NCBI GenBank assembly: GCA_020744425.1
Contig: JAGMUV010000001.1
Location: 2,418,001 to 2,482,000 of the forward strand
Origin: Dactylonectria macrodidyma
Taxonomy: Eukaryota; Ascomycota; Sordariomycetes; Hypocreales; Nectriaceae
DNA length: 64,000 nucleotides
Reading direction: 5' to 3'
The position numbers and the translations under genes were made by a program. Under the pieces are notes generated by a model, which made no database searches, was not told the DNA's origin, and was given only the letters and a program-made list of their open reading frames with translations. Positions 25,850 through 36,118 of this stretch are shown here, piece after piece (the first letter of the stretch is position 1; each line of letters starts with the position of its first letter).

Positions 25850-26768
25850 ATGGAAGGCATCCAGACTCACCCGTCCAACGCGGCGCAAGCCAAGGCCTTC
25901 ACTGCGCCTGGATCGTTGTCGTTTCCTGGAGCCACGAACGAGCTACCGCAAGTCGGCGGCGACGCTGCCCAACGACCTCTGCTCAACGGCCAGCAGGCGG
26001 CAAATGGAAATGGGGTGACTCCCGCGACTCCTGCCGCAACGCCTGCCGCCAACCAAGGACCCAGTGGAATCACTCCCACTCTGCAGTATGTATCCTCCTG
26101 AGATGCTTTGACTTGCTCAGTGAGGCTGAACTCGCAACTTTAAGAAACATTGTGGCTACAGTCAACTTGGACTGCCGCTTGGACCTCAAGACTATTGCCC
26201 TGCACGCACGAAACGCAGAGTACAACCCCAAGGTACTACGCACTGCATACTGCTGTTCTTGAAACAAGTTGCTGACTCCAACAGCGTTTCGCTGCCGTCA
26301 TCATGCGTATCCGCGAGCCCAAGACCACCGCGCTCATCTTCGCCTCCGGCAAGATGGTTGTCACTGGTGCCAAGTCTGAGGATGACTCGAAGCTGGCCTC
26401 GAGAAAATACGCACGTATTATCCAGAAGCTCGGCTTTAACGCCAAGTTCACGGACTTCAAGATCCAGAACATAGTGGGTTCTTGTGACATCAAGTTCCCC
26501 ATCCGACTTGAGGGTTTGGCGTCCCGCCATCACAACTTCAGCTCCTACGAGCCTGAACTGTTCCCTGGTCTTATCTACCGCATGATTAAGCCCAAGATTG
26601 TGCTCTTGATTTTCGTCAGTGGCAAGATCGTCTTGACTGGTGCCAAGGTCCGAGAGGAGATCTACCAGGCTTTCGAGATGATCTACCCTGTGTTGCAAGG
26701 TATGTGGCTACCGATGGCTCTAACTTGGGAGGATGCTAACTATATTGTCAGATTTCCGCAAGGTTTAG
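25850..26768 (+). CDS. SPT15: TATA-binding protein (TFIID/TBP)
   Basis: Four exons (25850-26085, 26145-26232, 26285-26699, 26752-26768) give 251 residues; the last exon adds only DFRKV and the stop. Residues 1-78 form an Ala/Pro/Gln/Asn-rich variable N-terminus. Residues 79-251 are the saddle of two direct repeats: [48 protein letters not shown] and then [46 protein letters not shown]. It binds the TATA element in the minor groove and nucleates transcription by RNA polymerases I, II and III in the nucleus. Near-complete identity to the conserved core and a single-copy role make the call secure. The leader appears long and carries a probable intron. Confidence 0.98.
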
Positions 26769-27870
26769 ACGCATCCCCTTGGTTGTTCCAAGGCGTAACT
26801 GCTTTGGTCAACCGAACCACACAAACACTCCACCGACGTGTATGATTAGACAACCCGTCACGATACCACGATTGCTTTTTTGAACCATCACTCCTTGACT
26901 GTTTGGCATTCAACACGCCAAACACACGGGAGCTGCGTTTGTATCATTTTTGAATTTGTTTGTTGCATTGCATCGGCGTTGGCGAGGACGGCCAGGAAGG
27001 GGACTTTTTGCGAGGGATATCAGGGGACAAAAGAACAAGACTACTCATCCCGCGAAACACAACATAGATTGCTCGCGCCGGTCCTGTGGCGCAAGCGTTC
27101 ACTCGACTCGGGCGCCCCTAATTAAGTCGAAGGGAATCGCTGAGTGGGAGAAGGGAAGGAGGCAGAGCTGAGCAGAGTCGTTGAGAGGAGGGTGAGGGAC
27201 TCAAAACAAAGAAACAAAACGAGCGGTCCCGGTCACCGGGATCGTCACAAAGAAGAGAAAACTCGCCGCGGATCCGGCTACGGTCGGGGGGGGGCGGCAG
27301 AGGTCAAGTTTTAGCTAGCCTTGAGGGTTCAGATCAGACTACACCATGTGGAAACCAGAGCACGATTGAGTGTCGGTTGGCGTGGTGTTGCTGCAGATAA
27401 CAAATCTCAACTTGACAATTCTCCAACTCCCTTTGTTCCTTGCTCGTGAGTGACTTTTGTGTGACTTTAGTGACGGTTCGGCCGCTACTGCAGTGTCGAT
27501 GTTTATCGTCTCTCTTCACCGCGCCACCCGCTGTCCCTCACGTGGCCAACTGAACTTAAGAAGCGGGTATGCAAGGCTCAACGATGTGTTGAAGGATGCT
27601 ACGTGCGTGCAGCTTCTACGGACGCAGTTTAGCCCCGATTCTCGGCAATTGTCCTGCTGTCTAGACGCCCTAAAACCGCCCCATGCCATCGGCCATCGCC
27701 GTGATCGGGATGTGGAACTGAGTTGAAAATTCAGCGACGTGGAGACCAAGACCGGTTGATTCTTATGCTTCGTCCTCTTGTATCGGTGAAGAGAAAGTCA
27801 TTGTGATTGTTGTTTGTTGTTTGCTGTCCGTTGCCCTTCCTCGACACGTAGAACGTACAGCTTGCGCGCA
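26769..27870. other. 1.1 kb intergenic region
   Basis: 3' region of TBP followed by the promoter of the flavoenzyme gene. A poly-G run lies at 27287-27293. No gene is supported. Confidence 0.5.
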
Positions 27871-29289
27871 ATGGCTGGTCCACCCTCATCGATCCTTATC
27901 GTCGGATCTGGCGTCTTCGGCCTCGGTACGGCGTATGCCCTCACTCAGCGGTCCCTGTTCGACAAGACGACCATCACGCTCGTAGACAGCGCCGGCGGCC
28001 AATTCCCCCCCGAGGACTCTGCTAGTGTAGACTCGTCTCGAATCATCCGGGCAGACTACTCAGACCGCGAGTACGCAGCGCTAGCGGCCGAGGCGCAGAA
28101 GCAATGGCGGCAGCAGGCGGATCATGAGTTGGGCGGTCAGGGACGATACTCGGAGTCGGGATTGCTCCTGTGCGCGGATACGCCTCCCATGGACTACTCG
28201 TACAAGAAGTGCGGGATGGACTATACCAAGGATAGCTGGAGGAACGTCATGGACATCGCCAAGGAGACGGGGCTGCCGCAGGACAAGATCCAGCTGCTGG
28301 AGAACACGGCGGCCATGCAGGACTTTCTCAAGACGGACGGGCACCCGGGAGATTGGGGCTACATCAACAACCTGTCCGGGTGGGCGGACGCGGGGCAAGG
28401 AATGAAGTGGCTGTACGCGAAGGCGAAAGCCACGGGCCGGATTGACTTTGTCGACGCCAAGGTAGCGGAGCTGGTGACCGAGGGCGACCGGGTGACGGGC
28501 GCGAAGCTGGCCGACTCGAGGGTGCTCAAGGCCGACGTGGTGTTTGTGGCGGCCGGCGCCTGGACGGGCTCCCTGGTCGACCTCCGGGGCCGATCCGAGG
28601 CGACGGGACACCCGGTGGCGTACGTGGCCATCACGCCCGAGGAGGAGAAGGCGCTGGAGAAGCTGCCGGTGGTGCTGAACCTGAGCACCGGCCTGTTCGT
28701 CATCCCGCCGCGCGACGGGCTGCTCAAGCTTGCGCGGCACGACTTTGGCTACGTCAACCCGACCACCATCACCAGGGCGCTGCCCGTGTCGCACAAGCTC
28801 CCTCGAGAGACCTTCGTCGCCTCGCAGCCCTACACAACCCGCAACGACCCCTCGGAGCCCTTCCCCGCCGAGGCCGACGCGGACCTCCGGCGCGCCCTGA
28901 CGGACCTGATCCCGCTCCGCGGCCTGCAGGACCGGCCGTGGGAGAAGACGCGCATCTGCTGGTACGCCGACACGCGCGACGGCGAGTGGCTCGTCGACTG
29001 GCACCCGGGCTGGCGGGGCCTGTTCGTCGCGACCGGCGACAGCGGTCACGGCTTCAAGTTCCTACCCAACCTCGGCGACAAGATCGTCGACGTGCTGCTG
29101 GGTCAGGGCGGCACCTTGGCCGACAAGTGGCGGTGGAGGGACGTTCCGAGCGATGGCGCCGGCCGCGAGACGGACGGCGTATACAAGGGCCTCATCACCG
29201 AGGACGGCAGCCGCGGGGGGCAGATGCTGGTGTTGAAGGACGAGCTGGCCAAGGGTCGCGCAAAGAACGTCGTCAAGGCCAAGTTGTAA
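27871..29289 (+). CDS. Peroxisomal sarcosine-oxidase-like FAD oxidoreductase
   Basis: Single exon, 472 residues from the ATG at 27871 (GCGCAATGG); the frame extends upstream only from non-ATG codons. The N-terminus has the Rossmann motif ILIVGSGVFGLGTAYAL. RIIRADYSD follows, as in monomeric sarcosine oxidase and fructosyl-amine oxidase relatives. The C-terminal block RICWYADTRDGEWLVDWHP holds the cysteine that covalently binds FAD in this family, followed by ATGDSGHGFKFLP. The chain ends in AKL, a standard type-1 peroxisomal targeting signal. Such enzymes oxidise secondary amines or N-alkylated amino acids (sarcosine, pipecolate, saccharopine or fructosyl amino acids) with release of hydrogen peroxide. 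The substrate cannot be fixed from sequence. Confidence 0.93.
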   Translation: MAGPPSSILIVGSGVFGLGTAYALTQRSLFDKTTITLVDSAGGQFPPEDSASVDSSRIIRADYSDREYAALAAEAQKQWRQQADHELGGQGRYSESGLLLCADTPPMDYSYKKCGMDYTKDSWRNVMDIAKETGLPQDKIQLLENTAAMQDFLKTDGHPGDWGYINNLSGWADAGQGMKWLYAKAKATGRIDFVDAKVAELVTEGDRVTGAKLADSRVLKADVVFVAAGAWTGSLVDLRGRSEATGHPVAYVAITPEEEKALEKLPVVLNLSTGLFVIPPRDGLLKLARHDFGYVNPTTITRALPVSHKLPRETFVASQPYTTRNDPSEPFPAEADADLRRALTDLIPLRGLQDRPWEKTRICWYADTRDGEWLVDWHPGWRGLFVATGDSGHGFKFLPNLGDKIVDVLLGQGGTLADKWRWRDVPSDGAGRETDGVYKGLITEDGSRGGQMLVLKDELAKGRAKNVVKAKL

Positions 29290-29806
29290 CAGAATTCAGA
29301 TCCAGAGGATCATGTGTCGAGGGAGGGGGAGGGGGAGGGGTCGCAGCCCATGTATGAACCAGGGTTATTCTTCCGTAGCAACAGCAGCCAGTTTCCAATC
29401 TTCAAGTTTATTAGTTGTATCCGTACAGGCGCGCCCTTTGCTCAAGGTTGTATTGGAGGCTTATATCGTTGACACGCTGTGTGTTTGGCATAGCAGACTC
29501 ATCTAATTACCTTACATAGGCAGGTACTGTGTGTGTGGCCACAGGATTCCGAATAGCTACCCGGAGTCAGCTGCAATGAAAGGATTCCTACCATGTCAAC
29601 AACGCCCTTCCCTATCACGTCAACAACGCCTTTCCCACATTGCCCGATTCATTGCCTGATTTGTTGCGTGATTTATTTCATGGTTTCTTTGTATATATAT
29701 ATTCGCAACGAGTGAAACCATTCAGTGCTTCCCCATCACCGCGCTTAAGCTCGAAGAACCACCAAAAGCTACACTGTCTCGGCAGATTTCATATCCTCCA
29801 TCTACC
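29290..29806. other. Intergenic region with TATA-like tract
   Basis: 0.5 kb between the flavoenzyme and the GNAT gene. A G-rich run at 29321-29340 lies in the 3' region. An alternating TATATATATA tract at 29692-29701 lies about 105 bp before the next ATG and is a plausible TATA element. No gene is seen. Confidence 0.5.
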
Positions 29807-30343
29807 ATGCCCAACAATAATCTCCAATTCCGCATCGCAACTCCAGACGATGCGGCTCAGATCCAAGCCCTGGTGGAAGCCGCATTCCGCGCCGAAGACA
29901 GCCGACCGGACTGGACAGCGGACATGAAGCTAGGATCGAGCTTCCGCATCGGTGTCGAGACGATCCTGTCGCAAATCACCAAGCCGGACAGCGCCATCCT
30001 GATGGCCACCGACGACGGTGCTCTCGTCGGCTCGGTCGAGGTCAGCAAGCGCGACGATCTCGCTCGCATTTCCATGCTCGCCGTGGACCTGCGACATCAA
30101 CGAGGTGGTCTCGGGCGCCGGGTCCTCGCCCACGCTGAAGATTACTGCCAGCGGACCTGGGGCGTCCACAGGATCGGGTTGAACGCCCTGTCGACGCGCG
30201 AGCAGCTCATCTCGTGGTACATGCGCCGTGGTTATCAGAAGACGGGTGAAACGTCGCCCTTTCCAAAGGAGCGACTTGGGGAGTTGGAATTGTCGGATGA
30301 CTTGCATTTTGTTGAACTGGAGAAGCTGGTCGTGAACTCATAG
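29807..30343 (+). CDS. GNAT-family N-acetyltransferase
   Basis: Single exon, 178 residues, the size of a one-domain GNAT enzyme. Starts at an ATG in ACCATGCCC. Residues 8-14 (FRIATPDDA) begin the fold. Residues 66-80 (LMATDDGALVGSVEVS) are strands beta2-beta4. Residues 87-110 (ARISMLAVDLRHQRGGLGRRVL) are motif A, which binds the acetyl-CoA pyrophosphate. GVHRIGLNALSTREQLISWYMRRGYQKTGE is the usual C-terminal strand-helix-strand with the conserved Tyr and Gly. It would transfer an acetyl group from acetyl-CoA to an amine. The acceptor, small molecule or protein, is unknown. No targeting signal is evident. Confidence 0.92.
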   Translation: MPNNNLQFRIATPDDAAQIQALVEAAFRAEDSRPDWTADMKLGSSFRIGVETILSQITKPDSAILMATDDGALVGSVEVSKRDDLARISMLAVDLRHQRGGLGRRVLAHAEDYCQRTWGVHRIGLNALSTREQLISWYMRRGYQKTGETSPFPKERLGELELSDDLHFVELEKLVVNS

Positions 30344-31712
30344 ATGGATAGACTCTCGGCTCTCAACCCAGCTAGGCGCATTGCCTCGAAACTATTCGTA
30401 CAAAACCAGGATGGATACTCTTAATACCCGATAGCCCAGCATTCTCTTGTATTAAGCATAGAAACAGTGTTGGGCCAAAGTTTTCGTACACTCAACTGTA
30501 GTAAAGTAGAGGTTTTATATCCCTAATGTGTTGGATTGTGCTCACTTCTAGTATCTATTTAAACATAAATATTACTTTAAAGATCCCAATATGGAAATCT
30601 TAGGTCATGGTGTTAGAGTAGGAGTGTACGGAGACTTTTGGCCTGTTGCTGTAGGTACCTAGGTAATTGAGTTTACTTGGGGGTCTGACAACCTACCCTA
30701 AAGCTACCTAACTTAGGTAGCTCCGAACTTTCGCAATTCCCAGTTCACGTCCGCCAAAAACTCACGACTATTCAAAGGGCGTGATGCAACTATCCAAAAA
30801 ATCATCCTGCACCCAACCGCTGGGTTTGTACACTCCCTCGCCCATCCTTTCTACCGACTCGTTCTTCCCGGTAGTCTCGGGTTGGGCCGACCGCGATTTC
30901 TTAGATGGGTCACCCCTCCCACCACTGCCAGTATCCATTGCTGTGTTCATGTCCGGGTTTGGTGTCGCAGGAAGGTCAGTCATCGCGCTGAAGGCCGTTT
31001 TCGTCCCTGACGTGGCTAAACTGCCGGGCGAGTTAATATCCATAAGTGGCATTTGAGCCGCCATGTTTTCGATGCAGCACATGTCGTAGTGATGTCGCAG
31101 GGCCTTGCAGTTTCTAGAGTTCCTACCAAGCCTCCTTGTTTTCGGCCATCAGTGGAACTTCGTGGCTACGAGCTACAAGGATGGCAAGACGGTACAGTTT
31201 TGAACTTTCGCCCTGATGCCTTGGGACTTTGGCTGATATGTATCCAGATTCTGTGGAAAGAACGGTCCATCGGCTCAACGCAAACAGAACTTGGCGTCTT
31301 CCAGATCATGACGGGCATGCCCAAGCTGCGCGCGTGATCAGTGAACGTCTTTTGGCCTTGGTATAAGTTACATGTGCTGAAAATTGGTGCTGAATCCGAG
31401 CAAGAAGACGAAGCTGAGGCCGAGATTAATGCTGAAATGCAAGAGTTGGTGGAAACACGAGTGGATTGCTGATTGCTGGGCAACACATCGCAGGGGGCAA
31501 TTTGATCGTACTGTTTGCATCTTCAGCCAAAGATTGGGGATCCGGCCATATGGGAGGAGACCAAGAACACGGCCATGTTCCTCCAACATCTCTGAGCTGT
31601 TGCTGGGGGATATGCTTATTCATCAGGCTGGCCAATGGTTCAAATCTGTGCGGACAGACATCTTGTCATCACCCTTCCCTCCATCCTGCCATCGTTCATT
31701 TACTCTGCAGCA
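30344..31712. other. Intergenic region with unsupported or decayed open frames
   Basis: Holds the GNAT 3' region, a TACCTAGGTA word near 30656 and several doubtful open frames. On the minus strand 30768-31082 is a 104-codon ATG frame of Pro/Ser/Thr/Gly-rich composition (GVYKPSGWVQDDF near its end). On the plus strand 31100-31472 contains LRGYELQGWQD, then an in-frame TGA at 31335, then an acidic helix-like stretch (SEQEDEAEAEINAEMQEL). The latter looks like a broken gene. I recognise neither. Confidence 0.3.
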
Positions 31713-31859
31713 ATGCCGTCGTACACCATCGATGACCTCGACGGTCTTGAGGAGGCTGCTGAGAACCCTATGCCTGACATACAGGTCATCGCCTTGAAGC
31801 TTGTGTCAAGTATTCTCGAACAGAACTCAATAATCTATGCTTTGATGGGACAAGGATGA
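31713..31859 (+). pseudogene. N-terminal relic resembling a fungal nucleotidyltransferase-like protein
   Basis: An ATG frame of 48 codons (PSYTIDDLDGLEEA, then VIALKLVSSILEQNSIIYALMG) ends in TGA. Fungal nucleotidyltransferase-like proteins, from memory, start in this way and continue with a GGW and a DxD motif right after the ALMG position. Here the frame stops at exactly that point and nothing downstream continues it. It is likely a truncated remnant. Confidence 0.3.
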
Positions 31860-32288
31860 AGAAGAAGCCTGTTTCTTTGAGATTGAACGTCGGATGAGTT
31901 GCAGCGGGCTGGAATGACATTTGAGAGTCGCTGGTTGGCGTAGGTGCGTTTTATTATGTTCAGGCGATGCGAGTGCTGGTCAATGAATACTGGTCCGTGA
32001 ATGCGGGCGAAAGTTAAGATTGACGCAGGGTTACACAACTTGGTCGGGATAGGATAAGCTACGTGACTTAGACTAGGGATGCGTGTCGACGCCACTCGCA
32101 AAAGTAACTTCGCGGAGAAGAGAATGATTCGTTCGAAACCCCTTTCTTCATACATATTTAATTCCACGCTGCATCAAAAAGCCTGTCGCGTCGCGTCCAA
32201 GTTTGTATCTTAACTAATTACTCCTACTTTTTTTGTTCCTCATCCCTCGAGCCATTACCATTCAGTGCATATTCAGCGATCAATCATA

Positions 32289-33089
32289 ATGCCGCCAATT
32301 CGAACAGCCAAGACCAACGACTCCTCAGCTATCCAAAATCCGATTGCCCTTCTTCCGAAGAAGAGGTTACTGAAGCCAATCACCACAGGCGTCAAGGATG
32401 CCCACTTTTACAACAGCGAGCGAGACTGGGATGGCAAGTACCATCGCGTAATTGGAACGTCCACCAGGAACATCACTCTCGGCTCGGATTTCGTTTTGAC
32501 TGAGTAAGTAAGCCTCCCACTAGATAGAAGAAAAGTCTCAGTCCTAACGCTGTCCCTATAAAGTGATCACATTGACGACCTTCTGGTCTTGGCGAAACCG
32601 GTTCTTCAAAAGATTGTCAAATTCATCTTTACGTATAAAGACGTCAGCTACGGGGCAAAGAATACTGCAAAGGATTTAACAAACGAGGCGGTTATCCGCC
32701 TTGCACAGGCATGCCCCAGCCTGAAGATAGTCCAGCTCCCAGGGACACATCTCAATGATGATGGCCTCCTTGGCTTGTTGAAGAACTGTGACAAGCTAAC
32801 CATAGTGGAGCTTACCGGTACGAGTGGTACCAAAAGGGAAAAAAGCTCTGGAAAGGCATTGGACGAGTTGCGAGAGCACCCAGAGTGGGTTCCCAAGTTG
32901 AAGCAGTTGTCACTTGAGGAAAAGGAAGACAACAAGCTGTTCATGAAGGCCATGCGCGCTTTGACGAAGGAAAGGATCGGGCTGACAGTTGTCTTGGTCA
33001 CGCGAAATGAATACAAGAAGTGGGGAGACTGGGAGTTGGAGGAGAGACGTGAGACCTATAAGAAGGGACGTAAGCAAAGCAGGTGGTAG
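32289..33089 (+). CDS. Small LRR-like hypothetical protein
   Basis: Two exons (32289-32503, 32564-33089; intron with GTAAGT, CTAAC and AAG) give 246 residues. Starting at 32289 avoids an earlier in-frame Met at 32265 that would add only eight residues. Residues 70-170 resemble F-box/AMN1-type leucine-rich repeats: LTNEAVIRLAQACPSLKIVQL, then LNDDGLLGLLKNCDKLTIVEL. Each has the pattern of a helix followed by a short strand. The C-terminus is charged and basic (EERRETYKKGRKQSRW). No F-box is visible at the N-terminus. LRR proteins of this sort usually make protein contacts; the partner is unknown. Confidence 0.75.
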
Positions 33090-33399
33090 GGAGGACTGGA
33101 TGCTACAGGGAACGGGGAATGATGGGCCTGATCCAGTGACGCTGTTTAAGACGCTATACTTACGCTTACGACAAACGGGAGCGAGAAATCCGACTAATGA
33201 GGGGCTATGGAATTAATTTGTATGTAATCGACTTGACGTTTTTTGGGTCAACACATGAGTGTGGCGATTTCACCATCCAGTGACGAGTTAATTTCCATTT
33301 AATATTACCATCTCATAGGCAGGTAGACTACTGTAAGTTTGTAATTAGACTTAGTCCAACTGCTTTTCTCACGATTCAGCCTATCTATGTCATGCTGCC

Positions 33400-33570
33400 T
33401 CAACCTTGGGGGGATTTGAGTCGTTTGTATGCTTGAATTTCTGTATCCATAAGTTCCTCAGCGTCACCGTACTCTTCGCCTTTGCCTTCTCTCTCCCGCT
33501 TGAGAATAATGTTGGCGGGGAGGAACCACTCAGGGAAGAGGGACTTGATGCAGGAACAGGCCCATTTGGG
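33400..33570 (-). pseudogene. N-terminal fragment of a fungal kinase-like protein
   Basis: The minus-strand frame (no ATG) reads FPEWFLPANIILKREREGKG, then DTEIQAYKRLKSPQG and a stop. The order of a beta3-like lysine (ILKRE) and a glutamate helix with AYKRL and QG is that of the N-lobe of small fungal kinase-like proteins. Nothing after QG continues the domain. It lies just downstream of the intact SRPK-like kinase on the same strand but is a different subfamily. Confidence 0.35.
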
Positions 33571-33644
33571 AATGAAGCCGGCCACGATGCCGATGCTGCG
33601 CTGCAATGGTGATGGATGTACACGCAAGCGTTAAAGGCATGTGC

Positions 33645-35128
33645 CTATAAGGTTCTAGATGACTGGCTGTTGCAGAGTAACTTCCGCCCCCAAGTCTTCT
33701 CAGCTTCAGGGATTGCCCACTTCCTCATCCACTCTGTCCGCAATACTTGACTTGCACTCAGACGATCACCGGGTCTAAAGACAAGCATACCCTTCATCAT
33801 CTCAAAAAGAGCATCTCTCTCTTCTTCACCAATACCATCTGTTCCTCTCCTGCGCCTTGGGGCTTGAATTGCATCTTCAAATCGTTGATCGAAAGTCCAC
33901 ACTTCTCTCCCTTCCTTTGGCTTTCCATTTCCGATGAAACGCTTCGACCTCCCTTCCCACGTCTCCCACCATTCGTCCGGCATCGGTCCTAGGGCATCGA
34001 CCTGATCCGCTGTGGCATCATCTGGCCCGAATAACCAGTTGTCCAGAAACGGCCTCACTCCGAGAATCGCCCAGATCATACATCCGAGACTCCAGATATC
34101 AGATGGATATGACAAGGGTTCTGTCGGTTCAAATCTCGCTTCCGGTGGCCGAATTGGAAGAGGTGTGTAGGACTCAAATGTCGAATCCTGTGCAGGGCAG
34201 AAGGCCGTCCCGAAATCGGCGAGGAAAATCTTGGCTTCAGAGAGTAAAATCTCGTCGCTGGGTTTCCCAAGCCAGATCGGAGAGTAGACGCATGGCGGGA
34301 TGTTTTCTGACGTGAGCGGCTGTTTATCGACTCTTACCACAGGCTCGGAGACCGGGGAATCGAAATTGTCATAGAGCTGCTTGGTTGAGAGGTGGTCAAG
34401 CCTTGGCAACTGTAGAAGTATATTGCCCATATGAAGATCTAGCGGGAATTAGAGATACGGTCCCGCTTACAGCACCATAGGGGGAGGCAAGACAAGGGGG
34501 AGGCAAGACAAGGGAGACACTTACCCCCGTGGACGTACCCTAACTCATGGATGTACGCTACGGCCATCGCGAGCTGAGAAGCAAGTGACCTGGCGACGTG
34601 GAGCTGGAACGGACTTGAGTCGGCCGCCTCTGCTGCATCTGCAAGGCTACATCTTGCTGGTGTGGTGACGAGGCACGGGTGTGTCCCGTTTGGTCCGTCG
34701 ATATTGAAGCGGCTCAGCACTAAGGAAATCAGGTTGCTACCGAATCCTCCATTTTCGGCCGCAGAGGCTGAAAGTCGGCTTAGGAGATCGACTTCCTTGG
34801 GGCCATAGTCAGCTGTGCCTACTTTAATGGCGACGTACTTGGCCATTTCCTCATCCCGAGCGAGCCAAATGGTCGAGTAACTGCCGTAACCAAGTTTGTG
34901 CACGATCCGGTATCGGTCTTGAAGTCTGTCGCCAATCTGAATGGGATGGTAACCTCCTGGTCGATAGTAGTCGAGTCTTTCGACGTCGTCGATGTGCTCA
35001 TAGAGAGGACGATGAGTCGACATGTTTGAGATTTGAAGTCTGAAGTTGGGGTTAATGCTTGCAAGGCGCGAACATGATCTCAAAGCTAACGACCGTCTTG
35101 AAATAGTACCGAATATTGAGCGACGCAT
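33645..35128 (-). CDS. SRPK-like protein serine/threonine kinase
   Basis: Two exons (34525-35128, 33645-34438) join inside the catalytic loop to 465 residues. The N-terminal 35 residues are Arg/Ser-rich without acid, like a mitochondrial presequence; the Met at MSTHRPL is an alternative start. The kinase domain begins GDRLQDRYRIVHKLGYGSYSTIWLA, with lysine in VAIKV, catalytic loop HGDLHMGNILL (spliced), ADFGTAF, and RPPEARFEP in place of APE. YPSDIWSLGCMIW follows. The residues needed for ATP binding and catalysis are all present. The long insert between the catalytic loop and DFG is a trait of SRPK/Sky1 relatives. It may phosphorylate Ser/Arg-type proteins; fungal expansions of this family are of unknown role. 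Confidence 0.9.
34480..34511. repeat. 16-bp tandem duplication inside an intron
   Basis: GGGGGAGGCAAGACAA occurs twice head to tail (34480-34495 and 34496-34511) within the 86-bp intron of the SRPK-like gene. The duplication lengthens the intron without touching its splice signals. Confidence 0.85.
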
Positions 35129-35607
35129 CTCCGCAAGCGGGAGATATGTTGATGAACAATGGAAGAAGGCTGATGGGTGAAACGCTTCATCTCCTGTAGG
35201 TACCTACCTCTGGCCCGCGATTGACCTGAGTGGACTGGTAAACGCCAGCCGACATGGCGGCCTAGTCCAGTGGGGGTCAGAACCACTAAAGCTTACTAAT
35301 GTTGGACATTTCCCAAGCGATCAACCAATCACCGTTAGAGGCATTCAGCATTGCGAAACCCACAACCGCTCAAACCAAGATCGGAAGCGCTTCCTGTGAC
35401 AATCGCGCAAGGATGCTCAGAACCGCGCGCTTCAGCAATACGATAATAATGAAGGTCAATGCAAAGATGAGGCGCCAGTGTCCGATCTGGTTGCCAAGTT
35501 GCTAGGTGATAAAGTCCATAAATAGAGGCCTTAGATCTCCTAGTTGAAAAGGAGCGTTGCAGCTGGACGAGTCATCAAACCGTTTTGTACACAAATCACT
35601 TGCCACC
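35129..35607. promoter_or_regulatory. Divergent promoter region
   Basis: About 0.48 kb shared by the SRPK-like kinase (minus) and the small two-exon gene (plus). It contains a GTAGGTACCTACCT word near 35197. No conserved regulatory site is clear. Confidence 0.45.
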
Positions 35608-36118
35608 ATGTCCACGGTCAACATTGTCAAATATTACTTCCATAAAGACCATCTTCCCCCAAATGCAGAGCGCATGCGTCAGTTGGTAGCCTTGGCCTAC
35701 CAAACCGCAAGAGATAGGCAGCTGTACCCAAGAGCTGTATTCATCCGGTATGTCTTGTTCTCACGTTTGCACACTTCATAAGAGACGCCACAGGCAGAAT
35801 GATACCAAGGCCCGGGGCTGACCGTGAACGAGATCGGATCTGCATGACACTACTTCCATCAATGGCGTTCGCCAACAAGACCCAAAGGGCCTCCATGTCA
35901 CCCTCTGCTATAAAAACGACGAGCAGATACGGAAGGGCACGCATATCGCCTGCCATGGTTATGTAAATGACGAAGAGAGCTTGTCTCTCAAGGAGGCGAC
36001 TCATGCAGGGGAAAAGCCCGACTCGACGAAGAAGAGGAACAAAAACCGCACCCCTGTATGGCCGTCTGAGGACAAGCTTTACGCCGCACCCGAAATTGGC
36101 TATGGCCATTGGGATTAA
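35608..36118 (+). CDS. Small conserved-looking fungal protein, two exons
   Basis: Two exons (35608-35747, 35833-36118) join in phase to 141 residues. The intron has GTATGT, a CTGAC branch and a GAG acceptor. The start has a strong context, GCCACCATGT. Exon 1 reads NIVKYYFHKDHLPPNAERM and LVALAYQTARDRQLYPRAVFIR. Exon 2 reads DPKGLHVTLCYKNDEQ, THIACHGYVNDEESLSLKEA and PEIGYGHWD before the stop. The pattern THxxxHGY and the strand-rich core suggest a compact globular domain. I have an impression of similar uncharacterised proteins in other ascomycetes, but no function. There is no signal peptide or membrane segment. Because both exons are short, a simple open-frame scan would miss it. Confidence 0.7.

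Noticed and set aside
27814..27870. 19-residue N-terminal extension of the flavoenzyme
   Set aside because: It would start at TTG; the ATG at 27871 has a good context and is followed directly by the Rossmann motif.
28081..29049. 322-codon open frame opposite the flavoenzyme
   Set aside because: Arg/Val/Gly-rich shadow with no recognisable motif; the plus-strand protein is certain.
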